Part shown: piece after piece, positions 9,908-19,408 of the stretch | How positions within the stretch are numbered: the first letter of the stretch is position 1 | How the letters are laid out: every line of letters starts with the position of its first letter | Source of the DNA: CAVSUZ01 sp963795415 | GTDB lineage: Bacteria > Pseudomonadota > Alphaproteobacteria > Acetobacterales > Acetobacteraceae | Length of the DNA: 64,000 bases | Assembly (NCBI GenBank): GCA_963795415.1 | Contig: CAWCHQ010000003.1 | Coordinates: forward strand, 1,674,001-1,738,000 | Reading direction: 5' to 3' | Notes under the pieces: generated by a model | The model's database searches: none | What the model saw: the letters and a program-made list of their open reading frames with translations, nothing else | What the model was told of the DNA's origin: nothing | Made by a program: the position numbers and the translations under genes

Positions 9908-11176
9908 TCACAGCGCCCGCGCCCCGATATCACGACGACAAAACCCGTCCGGAAACGCGATCGCATCCACGCCGGCATAGGCCGCCTCGCGCGCCGCGGG
10001 CACCGAGGCTCCGGTCGCGCACACCGTCAGCACGCGCCCGCCTGCCGCGAGCAAGCGCCCATTCGCGTCGCGCTCCGTGCCCGCGTGGAAGACGCGCACG
10101 CTGGGCAGCCCCGAGGCCCGCTCCAGGCCGTCGATCACGCCGCCGCGCCGGGGCGCGGCGGGATAGCCCCGCGCCGCCACCACCACCGCCACGGAGGCGG
10201 CCTGGTCCCAGCGCAGGTCGAAATGCGCCAGCTCGCCATCACAGGCGGCGACCAGCGCCGGGAGGATGTCGGAGCGTAGGCGCGGCAACAGGGCCTGGCA
10301 CTCGGGATCGCCAAGGCGCGCATTGAACTCGACCAGCTTCATGCCGTCTTCGGTATGCATCAGGCCCGCGAACAGGATGCCCCGGAACGGCATGCCCCGC
10401 CGTGCCATCTCGGCCAGCGCTGGGCGGACGACGCCGGACATGATCGCCGCCTCAAACTTGGGCGTCATGCCGGGCCAGGGCGAGACGGCGCCCATGCCGC
10501 CGGTGTTCGGGCCGATGTCGCCCTCGCCCGCGCGCTTGTGGTCCTGGGCCGAGCCGAACGGGATCGCGTGCGCGCCATCGCACAGGGCGAAGAACGACAG
10601 CTCCGCGCCGGTCAGGCACTCCTCAATCAGGATACTCGCGCCGGCCTCACCGAGGCCGCGCGCGACCATCATCGCCTCGATCGCGGCGAGCGCCTCGTCT
10701 TCGGTCGCGGCGACGACCACGCCCTTGCCGGCGGCGAGCCCGTCGGCCTTGACCACGAGCGGCACTCCCCGTCGGCGGACGAACTCCCGCGCCGCCCCGG
10801 CCTCCTCGAACCGCTCCCACCGCGCGGTGGGAATGCCGGCCGCGTCGCACACCTCCTTGGCGAAGGTCTTGCTGCCCTCCAGCCGCGCGGCGGCGGCGGT
10901 CGGGCCGCAACAGGCGATCCCCGCCGCGTCCAGCGCATCGGCCAGCCCGGCGACGAGCGGCGTCTCCGGCCCCGGCACGACCAGGTCCACCGCGTTCTCG
11001 CGCGCGAAGCCGGCCAGCGCCGCGATGTCGGTCGCGCTAATCGGCACGCAGGTCGCGAGCTCCGCGATCCCTGGATTGCCGGGCGCGCACCACAACTCGC
11101 TCAGCAGCGGGCTCGCCGCGAGCGCCCAGCACAGGGCGTGCTCCCGCCCTCCCGAACCGACGACCAGAACGCGCAT
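9908..11176 (-). CDS. purD: Phosphoribosylamine-glycine ligase
   Basis: The 422-residue ATP-grasp enzyme (GARS) joins glycine to 5-phosphoribosylamine in step two of de novo purine synthesis. Family motifs: VLVVGSGGREHALCWAL at the N terminus, PLVVKADGLAAGKGVVVA in the ATP-grasp domain, GDIGPNTGGMGAVSP, and EFNARLGDPECQ for Mg2+ binding. The ATG at 11176 puts the start exactly at MRVLVVGSGG. It is divergent from xseA, an arrangement common in alphaproteobacteria, with about 47 bp between them for both promoters. Confidence 0.97.
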   Translation of the reverse strand: MRVLVVGSGGREHALCWALAASPLLSELWCAPGNPGIAELATCVPISATDIAALAGFARENAVDLVVPGPETPLVAGLADALDAAGIACCGPTAAAARLEGSKTFAKEVCDAAGIPTARWERFEEAGAAREFVRRRGVPLVVKADGLAAGKGVVVAATEDEALAAIEAMMVARGLGEAGASILIEECLTGAELSFFALCDGAHAIPFGSAQDHKRAGEGDIGPNTGGMGAVSPWPGMTPKFEAAIMSGVVRPALAEMARRGMPFRGILFAGLMHTEDGMKLVEFNARLGDPECQALLPRLRSDILPALVAACDGELAHFDLRWDQAASVAVVVAARGYPAAPRRGGVIDGLERASGLPSVRVFHAGTERDANGRLLAAGGRVLTVCATGASVPAAREAAYAGVDAIAFPDGFCRRDIGARAL

Positions 11177-11223
11177 GAAATCCCCCGCTTCAACCGGTGT
11201 CCGCCCTAGCATAGGGTGCGCCT

Positions 11224-12759
11224 ATGGACGATCTTCGCCCGCTGACCGCGCGCCCACCCGCGAGCAATGTCCCCGAATACACCGTCTCGGAAATATCCGG
11301 GGCGGTGCGCCGCGCGTTGGAGGGCAATTTCGGCCGGGTGCGCGTGCGCGGCGAGGTGACGGAGCTGAAGCGGTATCCTTCGGGCCACACATATTTCTCG
11401 CTGAAGGACGAAGGCGCGAAGCTGGCGGGCGTGATCTGGCGATCGGCCCTGCCCCGGATCGGGCTGACGCCCGAGAACGGCGTGGAGGTGATCGCGACCG
11501 GGCGGCTGACCACTTACGCCGATCGCTCCTCCTATCAGCTTGTCGTCGAACGGCTGGACTATGCGGGCGCGGGCGCGATGCTGGCGCGCATCGAGGCGCT
11601 GCGCCAACGCCTCGCGGCCGAGGGTCTGTTCGACGACGCACGCAAGCAGCCGCTTCCCATGCTGCCGCGAATTATCGGCGTGGTGACATCGGAGCGCGGC
11701 GCGGTGATCCAGGATATCCGCACGACCATCACGCGCCGGTTCCCCCGCCCTATCCTGCTTTGGCCGGTGCCCGTCCAGGGCGAAGGCGCGGCGGCGCGGA
11801 TCGCGCAGGCAATCGCCGGGTTCGACGCGCTGGCGGCGGGCGGGGAGGTGCCACGGCCCGACGTGCTGATCGTGGCGCGCGGCGGCGGCAGCCTGGAAGA
11901 CCTCATGGCGTTCAACGACGAGGCCGTGGTCCGCGCCGCCGCGCTCTGCCGTATTCCGCTGATCTCCGCGGTTGGCCACGAAACGGATACGACCCTGATC
12001 GACTTCGCGGCCGACCGGCGCGCGCCCACCCCCACCGCCGCGGCCGAGCTAGCGGTGCCGGTGCGCGCGGAATTGCTCGCGGGCCTTGTTCACACCGAAG
12101 CGCGGCTGCTCGGCGGCTTGAACCGTCTGATGGGAGAGCGGCGGCTCCGGCTGGGGCGGGCCGAGCGTGGCCTGCCGGACCTTCCCGCCTTGCTAGGGCA
12201 GGCGCGGCAGCGCCTCGACGACCGGACGGATCGGTTGTCGATCGCGCTGCCCAACCTGCTCGCCGCGCGCCGCTCGGCGCTGGAGCGGGTGGAGCGCCGG
12301 TTGCCGGACCCGGCGGCGCTCTTGCGCCATGCGCGCCAGCATCTGATCGGCGCCGGAACACGGCTCGTCCTGGCGCTGCCGAACCTGGTGGAACGCCGGC
12401 GCGGCGCTCTGGCCCTGTGCGGCCAAAAGCTCGATGCCGGCCTGCGCCATGCGGTCGGGGGCTCCCACGGTCGGGCCGCGCGCATACTGGCGCGACTGTC
12501 GGAGGCTCCACTGCGCGCGGCCCTGCGCGCCTGGCGGGCGCGCGCCGAGGGGTCTGGCGGGCGCCTGGAAGCAGTCTCGCCACTCGCGGTGCTGAAGCGC
12601 GGCTACGTGGTGGTCTCCGACCTCGACGGCCATGCCGTGACCGAATCCGGGCAGGTGCGCCCAGGCCAGCGGCTCCGGCTCCGGTTCTGCGACGGCGAGG
12701 TTGGCGCGCGAGCCGACGGCGGCGGGGAGGAGGATCGGCAGGGACAATTGCCGATCTAA
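11224..12759 (+). CDS. xseA: Exodeoxyribonuclease VII large subunit
   Basis: The catalytic subunit of ExoVII degrades single-stranded DNA from both ends with XseB. An N-terminal OB-fold (EYTVSEISGAVRRALEGNF to GHTYFSLKDEGAKLAGVIW) is followed by the catalytic core: GVVTSERGAVIQDI, ARGGGSLEDLMAFNDE and ISAVGHETDTTLIDFAADRR. The long arginine/leucine-rich helical stretch (residues ~280-440) corresponds to the coiled-coil region that binds XseB and contains loosely repeated segments. At 511 residues it is somewhat longer than the Escherichia coli protein. It ends 29 bp before the antiporter gene. Confidence 0.96.
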   Translation: MDDLRPLTARPPASNVPEYTVSEISGAVRRALEGNFGRVRVRGEVTELKRYPSGHTYFSLKDEGAKLAGVIWRSALPRIGLTPENGVEVIATGRLTTYADRSSYQLVVERLDYAGAGAMLARIEALRQRLAAEGLFDDARKQPLPMLPRIIGVVTSERGAVIQDIRTTITRRFPRPILLWPVPVQGEGAAARIAQAIAGFDALAAGGEVPRPDVLIVARGGGSLEDLMAFNDEAVVRAAALCRIPLISAVGHETDTTLIDFAADRRAPTPTAAAELAVPVRAELLAGLVHTEARLLGGLNRLMGERRLRLGRAERGLPDLPALLGQARQRLDDRTDRLSIALPNLLAARRSALERVERRLPDPAALLRHARQHLIGAGTRLVLALPNLVERRRGALALCGQKLDAGLRHAVGGSHGRAARILARLSEAPLRAALRAWRARAEGSGGRLEAVSPLAVLKRGYVVVSDLDGHAVTESGQVRPGQRLRLRFCDGEVGARADGGGEEDRQGQLPI

Positions 12760-12788
12760 GATGGCGCGCGCGACCGAGGAGACATGCG

Positions 12789-14564
12789 ATGCTTGAGGCG
12801 CTGGTCGCCCTGCTGGGCGCGACGGCAGTCGCCGTTCCGATCTCGCGCCGGCTGGGGTTTGGCAGCATCGTTGGCTACCTGCTCGCCGGCGTTGTGATCG
12901 GTCCCTTCGGGCTGCGCCTCGTCACCGATGTCCAGCACATCACGGCGGTGTCGGCGCTTGGCGTGGTGATGCTGCTGTTCCTGATCGGCCTTGAACTCCG
13001 GCCACACCGGCTCTGGATTCTGCGCAACGCGGTGTTCGGGCTCGGTCTCGGCCAAATGGTGCCGAGCGCGGCGCTGCTCGCTGGGCTCGCCCATCTCGGC
13101 GGAACACCCTGGCCCGGTGCGATCGTGCTCGGCGCTGGCCTCGCACTGTCCTCGACGGCCATCGTGCTACCAATGCTCGCCGAGCGGAAGCTCCTCTCCT
13201 CGACGGCCGGACGAGACAGTTTCGCCGTGCTGCTATTCCAGGACATGGCGTTCATCCCCCTGGTCGCCCTGGTGCCGCTACTGTCTGGCGCGGGCATTCA
13301 TGCGAGCTGGCCGGACGTGGCGCGCGGCGTCGGGGCCATCGCCGCCATCCTGGTTGGCGGCAGCGTCCTGGTCAGGCCCGTCTTCCACGCGGTCGGCGGC
13401 GCGAAGACGCCGGAGGTGTTCACCGCGACGGCGCTCTTGCTGGTTGTCGGCACCGCGGCCCTGGCCGACTGGGCGGGCCTGTCGATGTCGCTCGGCGCGT
13501 TCATGGCCGGTGTCGTGCTGTCGGACTCCGAGTATCGGCACGAGATTCAAGCCGACATCGAGCCGTTCAAGGGACTGCTCCTTGGCTTCTTCTTCATCTC
13601 GGTTGGCATGTCAGCCAATCTGGAGTTAGCGGCACTCCATCCCGGATTGGTGGCCGCGCTCGTCGCGGTGATGGTCACGGTCAAGGCGAGCGTCGCTTTC
13701 GTCGTCGGGCTCATCAAGCGCGGCTCGGCGAAGAGCGCGCTGCGCTTCAGCCTCGCGCTCTCTGAGGGAAGCGAGTTCAGCTTCGTCCTCTTGGCCGCCG
13801 CCGTCGCGAGCGGGGCACTCAATCAGGAACGGGCCGATCTGGCGATCTTAGCGATCGCGGTCTCGATGCTTGTCGCGCCAGTCCTGTTCGCCTGCTCGGA
13901 GCGCCTGCTCACCCTCCGGTTGGACCCGCCGAGGGAGCCTGCCCACGAGCCGATCGAGGGTCCGCCCGCTCCTGTCATCATCTGCGGCTTTGGCCGCGTC
14001 GGCCAGATCGTCGGTCGAGTTCTGCAGACGCAGGACATTCCCTTCATCGCCCTCGAGAAGAACTCGGCGCAGGTCGAGGTGGTGCGCCGGTTCGGCAACA
14101 AGGTCTATTTCGGGAATCCGACGCGGGCGGAGGTGATGCGCGCCGCCTCCGCTGACAACGCGCGAGTCCTCGTCGTCGCGCTGGACGACATGGACGAGAC
14201 CCTGCGGGTTGTCGAAATGGCCAAGCGGCACTTCCCCCATATCGCAATCCTCGCCCGCGCGCGCAACCGGCACCACGCCCATCTGCTGATGGATCGCGGC
14301 GTCACCGGCATCGTGCGGGAGACGTTCCTGTCGAGCCTGCAACTGAGCGAGATGGTGCTGGGCGCGCTTGATATCGATCCCGCGACGGTTCACCGGGCCA
14401 TCGAGCTGTTCCGCGCGCATGATGAGCGGACACTGATCGAGACCCAGGCAATCGCTCATGACGAGATGCAGTTGATCCAGAGCGCCCAACAGGCGACCCA
14501 GGAATTGCTGGAACTGTTCGAGGCGGACCGGGATGAACGGAGAGAGGCGGCGCCCGCCGCCTGA
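12789..14564 (+). CDS. CPA2-family cation:proton antiporter with TrkA-N domain (KefB/KefC-like)
   Basis: The 591-residue inner-membrane protein carries about 12 hydrophobic helices (residues 1-385) of the Na+/H+ exchanger fold, starting LEALVALLGATAVAVPISRR. The cytoplasmic RCK/TrkA-N nucleotide-binding domain follows (VIICGFGRVGQIVGRVL, ~400-540). This is the architecture of glutathione-gated K+ efflux systems KefB/KefC. The motif region ALSSTAIVLPML and the QDMAFIPLVAL helix match that family. No KefF/KefG ancillary gene is adjacent. Potassium as the substrate is inferred from the family. Confidence 0.9.
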   Translation: MLEALVALLGATAVAVPISRRLGFGSIVGYLLAGVVIGPFGLRLVTDVQHITAVSALGVVMLLFLIGLELRPHRLWILRNAVFGLGLGQMVPSAALLAGLAHLGGTPWPGAIVLGAGLALSSTAIVLPMLAERKLLSSTAGRDSFAVLLFQDMAFIPLVALVPLLSGAGIHASWPDVARGVGAIAAILVGGSVLVRPVFHAVGGAKTPEVFTATALLLVVGTAALADWAGLSMSLGAFMAGVVLSDSEYRHEIQADIEPFKGLLLGFFFISVGMSANLELAALHPGLVAALVAVMVTVKASVAFVVGLIKRGSAKSALRFSLALSEGSEFSFVLLAAAVASGALNQERADLAILAIAVSMLVAPVLFACSERLLTLRLDPPREPAHEPIEGPPAPVIICGFGRVGQIVGRVLQTQDIPFIALEKNSAQVEVVRRFGNKVYFGNPTRAEVMRAASADNARVLVVALDDMDETLRVVEMAKRHFPHIAILARARNRHHAHLLMDRGVTGIVRETFLSSLQLSEMVLGALDIDPATVHRAIELFRAHDERTLIETQAIAHDEMQLIQSAQQATQELLELFEADRDERREAAPAA

Positions 14565-14566
14565 GG

Positions 14567-14893
14567 TCAAGTCCGGTGCGTGGCCCGCGCGATCAACGCG
14601 GCCAGACCGATGGTTGCGGTGATGACCGCGCCGAACGTGATCCGGAAGTCTTGCTCATGGAGACGGCGAAGATCGCGGACTTCAGCGCGCAGCTCAGCTT
14701 GAACGGCGGAGAGTTCGGCGCGTAGCTCCCGCAGCTCGGCTCGCATCTCGATGTGGAACTCCTGTGCCTCCCGCCGCATCTCGGTCAAGGTGGCGCTGAG
14801 CTGCGCCGCGAGGCTTTCGAGCGCGGCGACCCGGGTTTTCGTGCTTACGGCACCGTCTTTCCGCTCCGCCCTTTTAACGATATCATCCGTCAT
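14567..14893 (-). CDS. Small coiled-coil protein with C-terminal membrane helix
   Basis: A 108-residue protein whose ATG at 14893 overlaps the lpxK stop in an ATGA junction, so it is probably co-translated with the lipid A genes. Residues ~20-85 are a charged heptad-type helix (LRELRAELSAVQAELRAEVR), followed by one C-terminal hydrophobic segment (ITFGAVITATIGLAALIA). This fits a tail-anchored coiled-coil protein. The function is unknown; small proteins of this shape are common in Alphaproteobacteria. Confidence 0.6.
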   Translation of the reverse strand: MTDDIVKRAERKDGAVSTKTRVAALESLAAQLSATLTEMRREAQEFHIEMRAELRELRAELSAVQAELRAEVRDLRRLHEQDFRITFGAVITATIGLAALIARATHRT

Positions 14894-15888
14894 CAATTGC
14901 CCTCGGTCTGTTTTCCTGCGGAACCGCCGACCCGTTCCTTCAAGATCCGGGCGAGCAGTCCAAGATCTTCCCAAGCGAGACTAACCCGCGCAACCGTCAC
15001 CCGCCCGCGCATCGCGCGGGGAACCCGCACCGCGTCCTTGGCCGTGGTGACGGGGACGGCGTCAAGCCGGGTCGCGCGGTCGAGCAGGTGGTGGATTTCG
15101 GCCACTCCGTAGGGATGGTGATCGGGAAAGGACTTGGTCTCCACAAGCCGCGCGCCGGCCTCGGCAAGGGTCGCAAAGAACTTCCCTGGCCGGCCGATTC
15201 CGGCGAAGGCGAGGACAGGCCGGCCAGCGAGCGCCGCGACCTCCGGGCCAGGGACCAAGCGCGCACGCAGCACGGGCAAACCGGCCAGCGCGGCGGCGAC
15301 GCCACCACTGTCAGGCCCGATAAGCACAGCCGCATGGCAACGCGCCGTCCCCTCGGCCACGCTCTCGCGCAGCGGGCCAGCGGGAAACAGCCTGCCATTC
15401 CCAAAGCCTGATCCGCCATCGATCACGAGCAGGGACACGTCCTTGCACAAGGTCGGGTTTTGCAGCCCGTCATCCAGCACGAGCACCTCAGCTCCCTCGG
15501 CGATGGCCGCCCGGGCGGAGGCGGCACGGTCCGCGCCAACCCAGGTCGGCGCCACTTCGGCCAGGAGCAGCGCCTCGTCGCCCACCAGCGCGCTGTCATC
15601 GCCGGGCTGGACACGGCGCGGTCCCCGCGCGGTGCCGCCATAGCCCCGCAGCAAGACATGGGCGCCTCGCCCCTGTGCCCTCAGGCGCTGCGCGATGTCG
15701 CGGGCGACGATCGTCTTGCCAGCCCCCCCAAGGCTGACATTGCCACAGCAGATCACGGGGACTGGGGCCCGGAATCCGGGGCGGGCGAGCCGGCGGGCCG
15801 TGATTATCCCGGTCACCGCCCCGAACGGGCGTAGCAGCCGCGCCGGGACTGAATCCCGCGGCCCGTACCAGAAGGCGGGTGGGCGCAT
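14893..15888 (-). CDS. lpxK: Tetraacyldisaccharide 4'-kinase
   Basis: This inner-membrane-associated kinase phosphorylates the 4' position of the lipid A disaccharide precursor. The 331-residue protein has RPPAFWYG near its start and the P-loop GNVSLGGAGKTIVARDIA. EVLVLDDGLQNPTLCKDVSLLVID matches the conserved LpxK DDGxQ motif, and FAGIGRPGKFFATL also fits. It lies 4 bp downstream of waaA, in the usual lipid A/Kdo operon order. Confidence 0.96.
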   Translation of the reverse strand: MRPPAFWYGPRDSVPARLLRPFGAVTGIITARRLARPGFRAPVPVICCGNVSLGGAGKTIVARDIAQRLRAQGRGAHVLLRGYGGTARGPRRVQPGDDSALVGDEALLLAEVAPTWVGADRAASARAAIAEGAEVLVLDDGLQNPTLCKDVSLLVIDGGSGFGNGRLFPAGPLRESVAEGTARCHAAVLIGPDSGGVAAALAGLPVLRARLVPGPEVAALAGRPVLAFAGIGRPGKFFATLAEAGARLVETKSFPDHHPYGVAEIHHLLDRATRLDAVPVTTAKDAVRVPRAMRGRVTVARVSLAWEDLGLLARILKERVGGSAGKQTEGN

Positions 15889-15892
15889 CGCC

Positions 15893-17176
15893 TCAGGAGT
15901 CGCGCCGGCGCGCGATCAGGTCGAGCAGCGCCGCCGCGGTTGCCTCGGGCAGGTGCGCGTAGGCCGCTGCCGCGCCCACGCCAGCCGAGCCGGCCGCCGC
16001 GCGCTGCACCGGATCGTCGAGCATCGCGCCAACCCACTCGGACAGGTCCGCCGCGTCCCGCACGCGGGCCAGCGCGCCAGCGGCGTTGAGCACGCGCACC
16101 GCGTCGGAGAAATTGTCCATGTGTGGACCCGCCGCCACGGGGCAGCCGAGCCGGGCCGGCTCCAACGGGTTCTGCCCGCCGCCGGGCGGCAGCAGGCTAC
16201 GGCCGACCAGCGCGGCTGCGGCCAGCCGGTACCAGAGACCCAACTCGCCCAGCGTATCGGCCACCCACACCCCCTCGGCCGGCGGCTTCTCTCCAAGCCC
16301 CCGGCGCGTGACGACCAGCCCGGTAGCTGCGGCTGCAATGGCCAGACCGCGTTCGGGATGACGGGGAACGAGGATACTCACCAGGCCCGGCCGAGTTGGA
16401 ACCAACAGACGGTGCGCGGCGAGGATGATCTCGTCCTCGCCTGGGTGCGTGCTTGCGGCGACCCAGCAGGGGCGACCCGCGAGTTGCGCGCGACCCTCCT
16501 CAAGCGCGGCCGGACCGGCGGGCAGTGGCGGCGCGGCGAATTTGAGGTTGCCCGCGACCTTGACGTGCCGCGCGTCCAAGGTGGCGAGCCGGTCGGCGTC
16601 GTCCGCGCTTTGCGCGTGGATGAGATCGAACGAGCCGAGGACGCGCCGGGCCAGACGCGGCGCCCACCGCCACCGGCCGAAGCTGCGCCGTGACAGGCGC
16701 GCATTGACGAGCATGGCCGGAACGCCGCGGGCGCGGCAGCCCGCCAGCATGTTGGGCCACAGCTCGCTTTCCACGAAGGCGACCGCGTCGGGACGCCAGT
16801 GATCCAGGAACCGTGCCGCCCAGCGTGGCACGTCCAGGGGCGCGAACCGGTGCATGACCCGCTCCAGCCCCGCCGCGTCCAGCCTCTCGCGCATGAGAAC
16901 CGCGGAGCTCACGGTGCCGGTGGTCAGCAGGATCGACAGGTCCGGGCGGAGGCGATCCAGCGCCTCGAGCACGGGCAGGATCGACAGGCCCTCGCCCACA
17001 CTGGCGGCGTGCATCCACAGCAGCCGACCCGGCGGCCGAGAGCCAGGATCGATGCCGCGCCGCTCGTCCAGGCGCGCCGCCAATTCCTTGCCCCGGCGAA
17101 CGCGCCGCCACAGCATGAGACGCAGCGCGGGCGTGGCCAGCGTGGTTGCCGTGGACCAGATCGCCGGACCCGTCAT
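15893..17176 (-). CDS. waaA: 3-deoxy-D-manno-octulosonic acid transferase
   Basis: KdtA/WaaA transfers Kdo from CMP-Kdo to lipid IVA on the cytoplasmic face of the inner membrane. The protein starts at ATG 17176, overlapping the preceding acyltransferase stop. Family signatures: LWMHAASVGEGLSILPVLEA with the essential glutamate, FVESELWPNMLAGCRARGVP, VAASTHPGEDEIIL, and NPLEPARLGCPVAAGPHMDN at the Kdo-transferase active site. Length of 427 residues is normal. Whether it adds one or two Kdo units cannot be read from sequence. Confidence 0.96.
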   Translation of the reverse strand: MTGPAIWSTATTLATPALRLMLWRRVRRGKELAARLDERRGIDPGSRPPGRLLWMHAASVGEGLSILPVLEALDRLRPDLSILLTTGTVSSAVLMRERLDAAGLERVMHRFAPLDVPRWAARFLDHWRPDAVAFVESELWPNMLAGCRARGVPAMLVNARLSRRSFGRWRWAPRLARRVLGSFDLIHAQSADDADRLATLDARHVKVAGNLKFAAPPLPAGPAALEEGRAQLAGRPCWVAASTHPGEDEIILAAHRLLVPTRPGLVSILVPRHPERGLAIAAAATGLVVTRRGLGEKPPAEGVWVADTLGELGLWYRLAAAALVGRSLLPPGGGQNPLEPARLGCPVAAGPHMDNFSDAVRVLNAAGALARVRDAADLSEWVGAMLDDPVQRAAAGSAGVGAAAAYAHLPEATAAALLDLIARRRDS

Positions 17177-17847
17177 GCCGCGCAAAGCCGGTCCGCCTCG
17201 TCCGCGGCGGCGGAGAGCGCCGCGCCGATCACCGGAGCCGCCTCGCGCCAGCCCTCCCGCGCAACGGCGATCCCCGGCTGGCAGACCACGACGCCGCGTC
17301 CGAACGGGCGCGGAACCGTCATGCGATCCCAGCTCCGCAGCACCCAGCGGCGCGAGGTCTGCGCCGCGCAGGGCAGCACGGGCGCGCCGGACAGGGCGGC
17401 AAGCTGGGCGACACCGGGCGCGGCGTGCCGGCGCGGGCCGCGCGGCCCGTCCGGCGTGATGGCGACCAAGTCGCCGTCGCGCAGCAGGCCAAGCAGCGCG
17501 CGCAGCCCGGCGGCGCCTCCGCGCGAGGAGGAGCCAGTCACCACCCGTGCGTCAAATCGCCCGACCATCGTGCCGATGAACTGCCCGTCGCGATGACGGC
17601 TGACCAGCACATGCACCCGCCGAGGCCGGGAGCGCGGCATCCGGCGCACCATCAGCCACAACGTCGCCATCACCAGCAGGCGCTCATGCCAGAACGCAAC
17701 GATATGCGGCTCTCCGTCCACCAACCCGGCCAGGTTCTCTTCCCCCACTAGGCGCCACCGTGTGGTGGCGAGCGCGAAGGCAAGATAGGCGCCGAGCAGG
17801 CGCGCCAGCAGCGCCTGCGCCGCCGGATGACGCACCAGCCGCTTCAT
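17173..17847 (-). CDS. DUF374 lysophospholipid acyltransferase-like protein
   Basis: The 224-residue protein is of the DUF374 type, a relative of lysophospholipid/lipid A acyltransferases. It has an N-terminal hydrophobic helix and FWHERLLVMATL, the family equivalent of the acyltransferase HX4D region. VSRHRDGQFIGTMVGRF, SSSRGGAAGLRALL and AITPDGPRGPRR are also diagnostic. As first gene of the operon with waaA, lpxK and a coiled-coil protein it probably acts in outer-membrane lipid synthesis. The exact acyl acceptor is unknown. It is divergent from the MBOAT gene across about 110 bp. Confidence 0.85.
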   Translation of the reverse strand: MKRLVRHPAAQALLARLLGAYLAFALATTRWRLVGEENLAGLVDGEPHIVAFWHERLLVMATLWLMVRRMPRSRPRRVHVLVSRHRDGQFIGTMVGRFDARVVTGSSSRGGAAGLRALLGLLRDGDLVAITPDGPRGPRRHAAPGVAQLAALSGAPVLPCAAQTSRRWVLRSWDRMTVPRPFGRGVVVCQPGIAVAREGWREAAPVIGAALSAAADEADRLCAA

Positions 17848-17958
17848 CCCGCCGCCGATACCCGCCGCGACGTGGGCCTGTCCAGGGGACCGGCCGGACT
17901 TTCGCCGATTCGCGGCGCTGTGCTAATGCCGCGCGCCCCATAGCGCGAGCCGGACGCC

Positions 17959-19401
17959 TTGGTTTTCAGTTCGATCCAGTTCATCTTCGTGTTCCTGCCG
18001 CTCGCGCTCGCGCTCTACTGGATCGCGCCGCGCCCCGCCCGCAACGCGATGCTGCTGGCGCTCAGCCTGTTCTTCTATGCGAGCGGCGAGGCCCAGCATC
18101 TCTGGTTGCTGTTGTCGCTGATCGCGGTCAACTACGCGGCGGGCCTGGTGATCGAGCTCTCGCGGTCGGAGTTGCGACGGCGTCTCGCCGTCGGGATCGC
18201 CGTCGCGGTTGATCTGGCCGCGCTTGGCTGGTTCAAGTATGCAGGTTTCCTTGCCACCACCCTCGCGGGACTGCCGCATGTGGCAATGTGGCAAGGGATC
18301 GTCTTGCCACTCGGCATCTCGTTCTACGTGTTCCACAACATTTCCTATGTGGTGGACATCTACCGCCGCACCGCCCCCGCGCGCCGCAACCCGATCGATT
18401 TTGCGCTCTACATCTCTTTCTTCCCTCAAGTGATCGCCGGCCCGATCGTGCGCTATCACGACATCGCGGACGCCCTCGATCATCGCCGCGTGCGTGTGGA
18501 GAACTTCGCGTCCGGGCTGGAGCGGTTCGTCGTCGGGCTGGCGAAGAAGATGGTGCTCGCCAATCCGCTGGGCGAAACGGCCGACCGGGTGTTCGCGCTC
18601 CCGACAGCGACCCTCGCCACGTCCGATGCGTGGCTCGGCATCATCTGCTACTCGCTGCAAATCTATTTCGACTTCTCCGGGTACTCTGACATGGCGATCG
18701 GCCTGGCCCGCATGTTCGGGTTCGAGTTCCTGGAGAACTTCAATTACCCCTATGTTTCGCGCTCGATCCAGGAGTTCTGGCGCCGCTGGCACATCTCTCT
18801 GTCCAATTGGTTTCGCGAGTATCTGTACATCCCGCTCGGCGGCAGCCGGCACGGCACGTCCCGCACCTGCCTCAACCTCGCGGTCGTGTTCCTGCTGTGC
18901 GGGCTGTGGCATGGGGCCAACTGGACCTTCATCGCCTGGGGCGCGACGCATGGCGTGTTCCTCGGGATCGAGCGCGCCGGCCTCGGCCGCCTGCTCGCGC
19001 GCGTGCCGGTCCTGCTCGCGCGCATCTATACGCTGGCGGTTGTCGCGTTCGCCTGGGTGCTGTTCCGCTCCGATACCGTCACGGACGCGCTCGGCTTCTA
19101 CGGGGCTCTGCTGCGGCCGTTTCGCCCGGAGGCGTATCGGCACGTCTATCCTGGCAACGTCACCTGGCTCCTCCTGGGTTGCGCGCTGATCGGGGCGACC
19201 GGCGCGATGTCGTGGCTCACGCGCGATTGGCGGGCGCGAGCCGGGCAGCTACGCGGACGAGTCGACCCGGCGTTCGCCCATGTGCGGGAAGGCGCGCTGG
19301 TTCTGGGCGCGCGCAACGTGATACTGCTCGGGCTGATGGTCCTGTCCTTCCTGCAGCTCGCCAGCGCCGTCTACAATCCCTTCATCTATTTCCGTTTCTA
19401 G
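17959..19401 (+). CDS. MBOAT-family O-acyltransferase (AlgI-like)
   Basis: A 480-residue polytopic membrane protein with the membrane-bound O-acyltransferase signature. VFSSIQFIFVFLPLALALYW is the typical N terminus, PLGISFYVFHNISYVVDIYR and FDFSGYSDMAIGLARMFG follow, and LCGLWHGANWTFIAWGATHG contains the catalytic histidine region. AlgI-type proteins pass acetyl groups across the inner membrane to a periplasmic partner for polysaccharide acetylation. It starts with TTG. The AlgX/AlgJ-like partner follows 7 bp downstream. No alginate polymerase is in the window, so the acetylated polymer is unknown. Confidence 0.92.
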   Translation: MVFSSIQFIFVFLPLALALYWIAPRPARNAMLLALSLFFYASGEAQHLWLLLSLIAVNYAAGLVIELSRSELRRRLAVGIAVAVDLAALGWFKYAGFLATTLAGLPHVAMWQGIVLPLGISFYVFHNISYVVDIYRRTAPARRNPIDFALYISFFPQVIAGPIVRYHDIADALDHRRVRVENFASGLERFVVGLAKKMVLANPLGETADRVFALPTATLATSDAWLGIICYSLQIYFDFSGYSDMAIGLARMFGFEFLENFNYPYVSRSIQEFWRRWHISLSNWFREYLYIPLGGSRHGTSRTCLNLAVVFLLCGLWHGANWTFIAWGATHGVFLGIERAGLGRLLARVPVLLARIYTLAVVAFAWVLFRSDTVTDALGFYGALLRPFRPEAYRHVYPGNVTWLLLGCALIGATGAMSWLTRDWRARAGQLRGRVDPAFAHVREGALVLGARNVILLGLMVLSFLQLASAVYNPFIYFRF

Positions 19402-19408
19402 GCGCCGC

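Noticed and set aside
7343..10279. A 978-codon open frame on the plus strand opposite the first cyclase/TPR gene
   Set aside because: It is the antisense shadow of a GC-rich coding sequence; it has no domain motif and runs through the purD antisense.
10266..12788. Long in-frame extension upstream of the antiporter start
   Set aside because: It is antisense or off-frame to purD and xseA, and the conserved antiporter N terminus begins at 12789.
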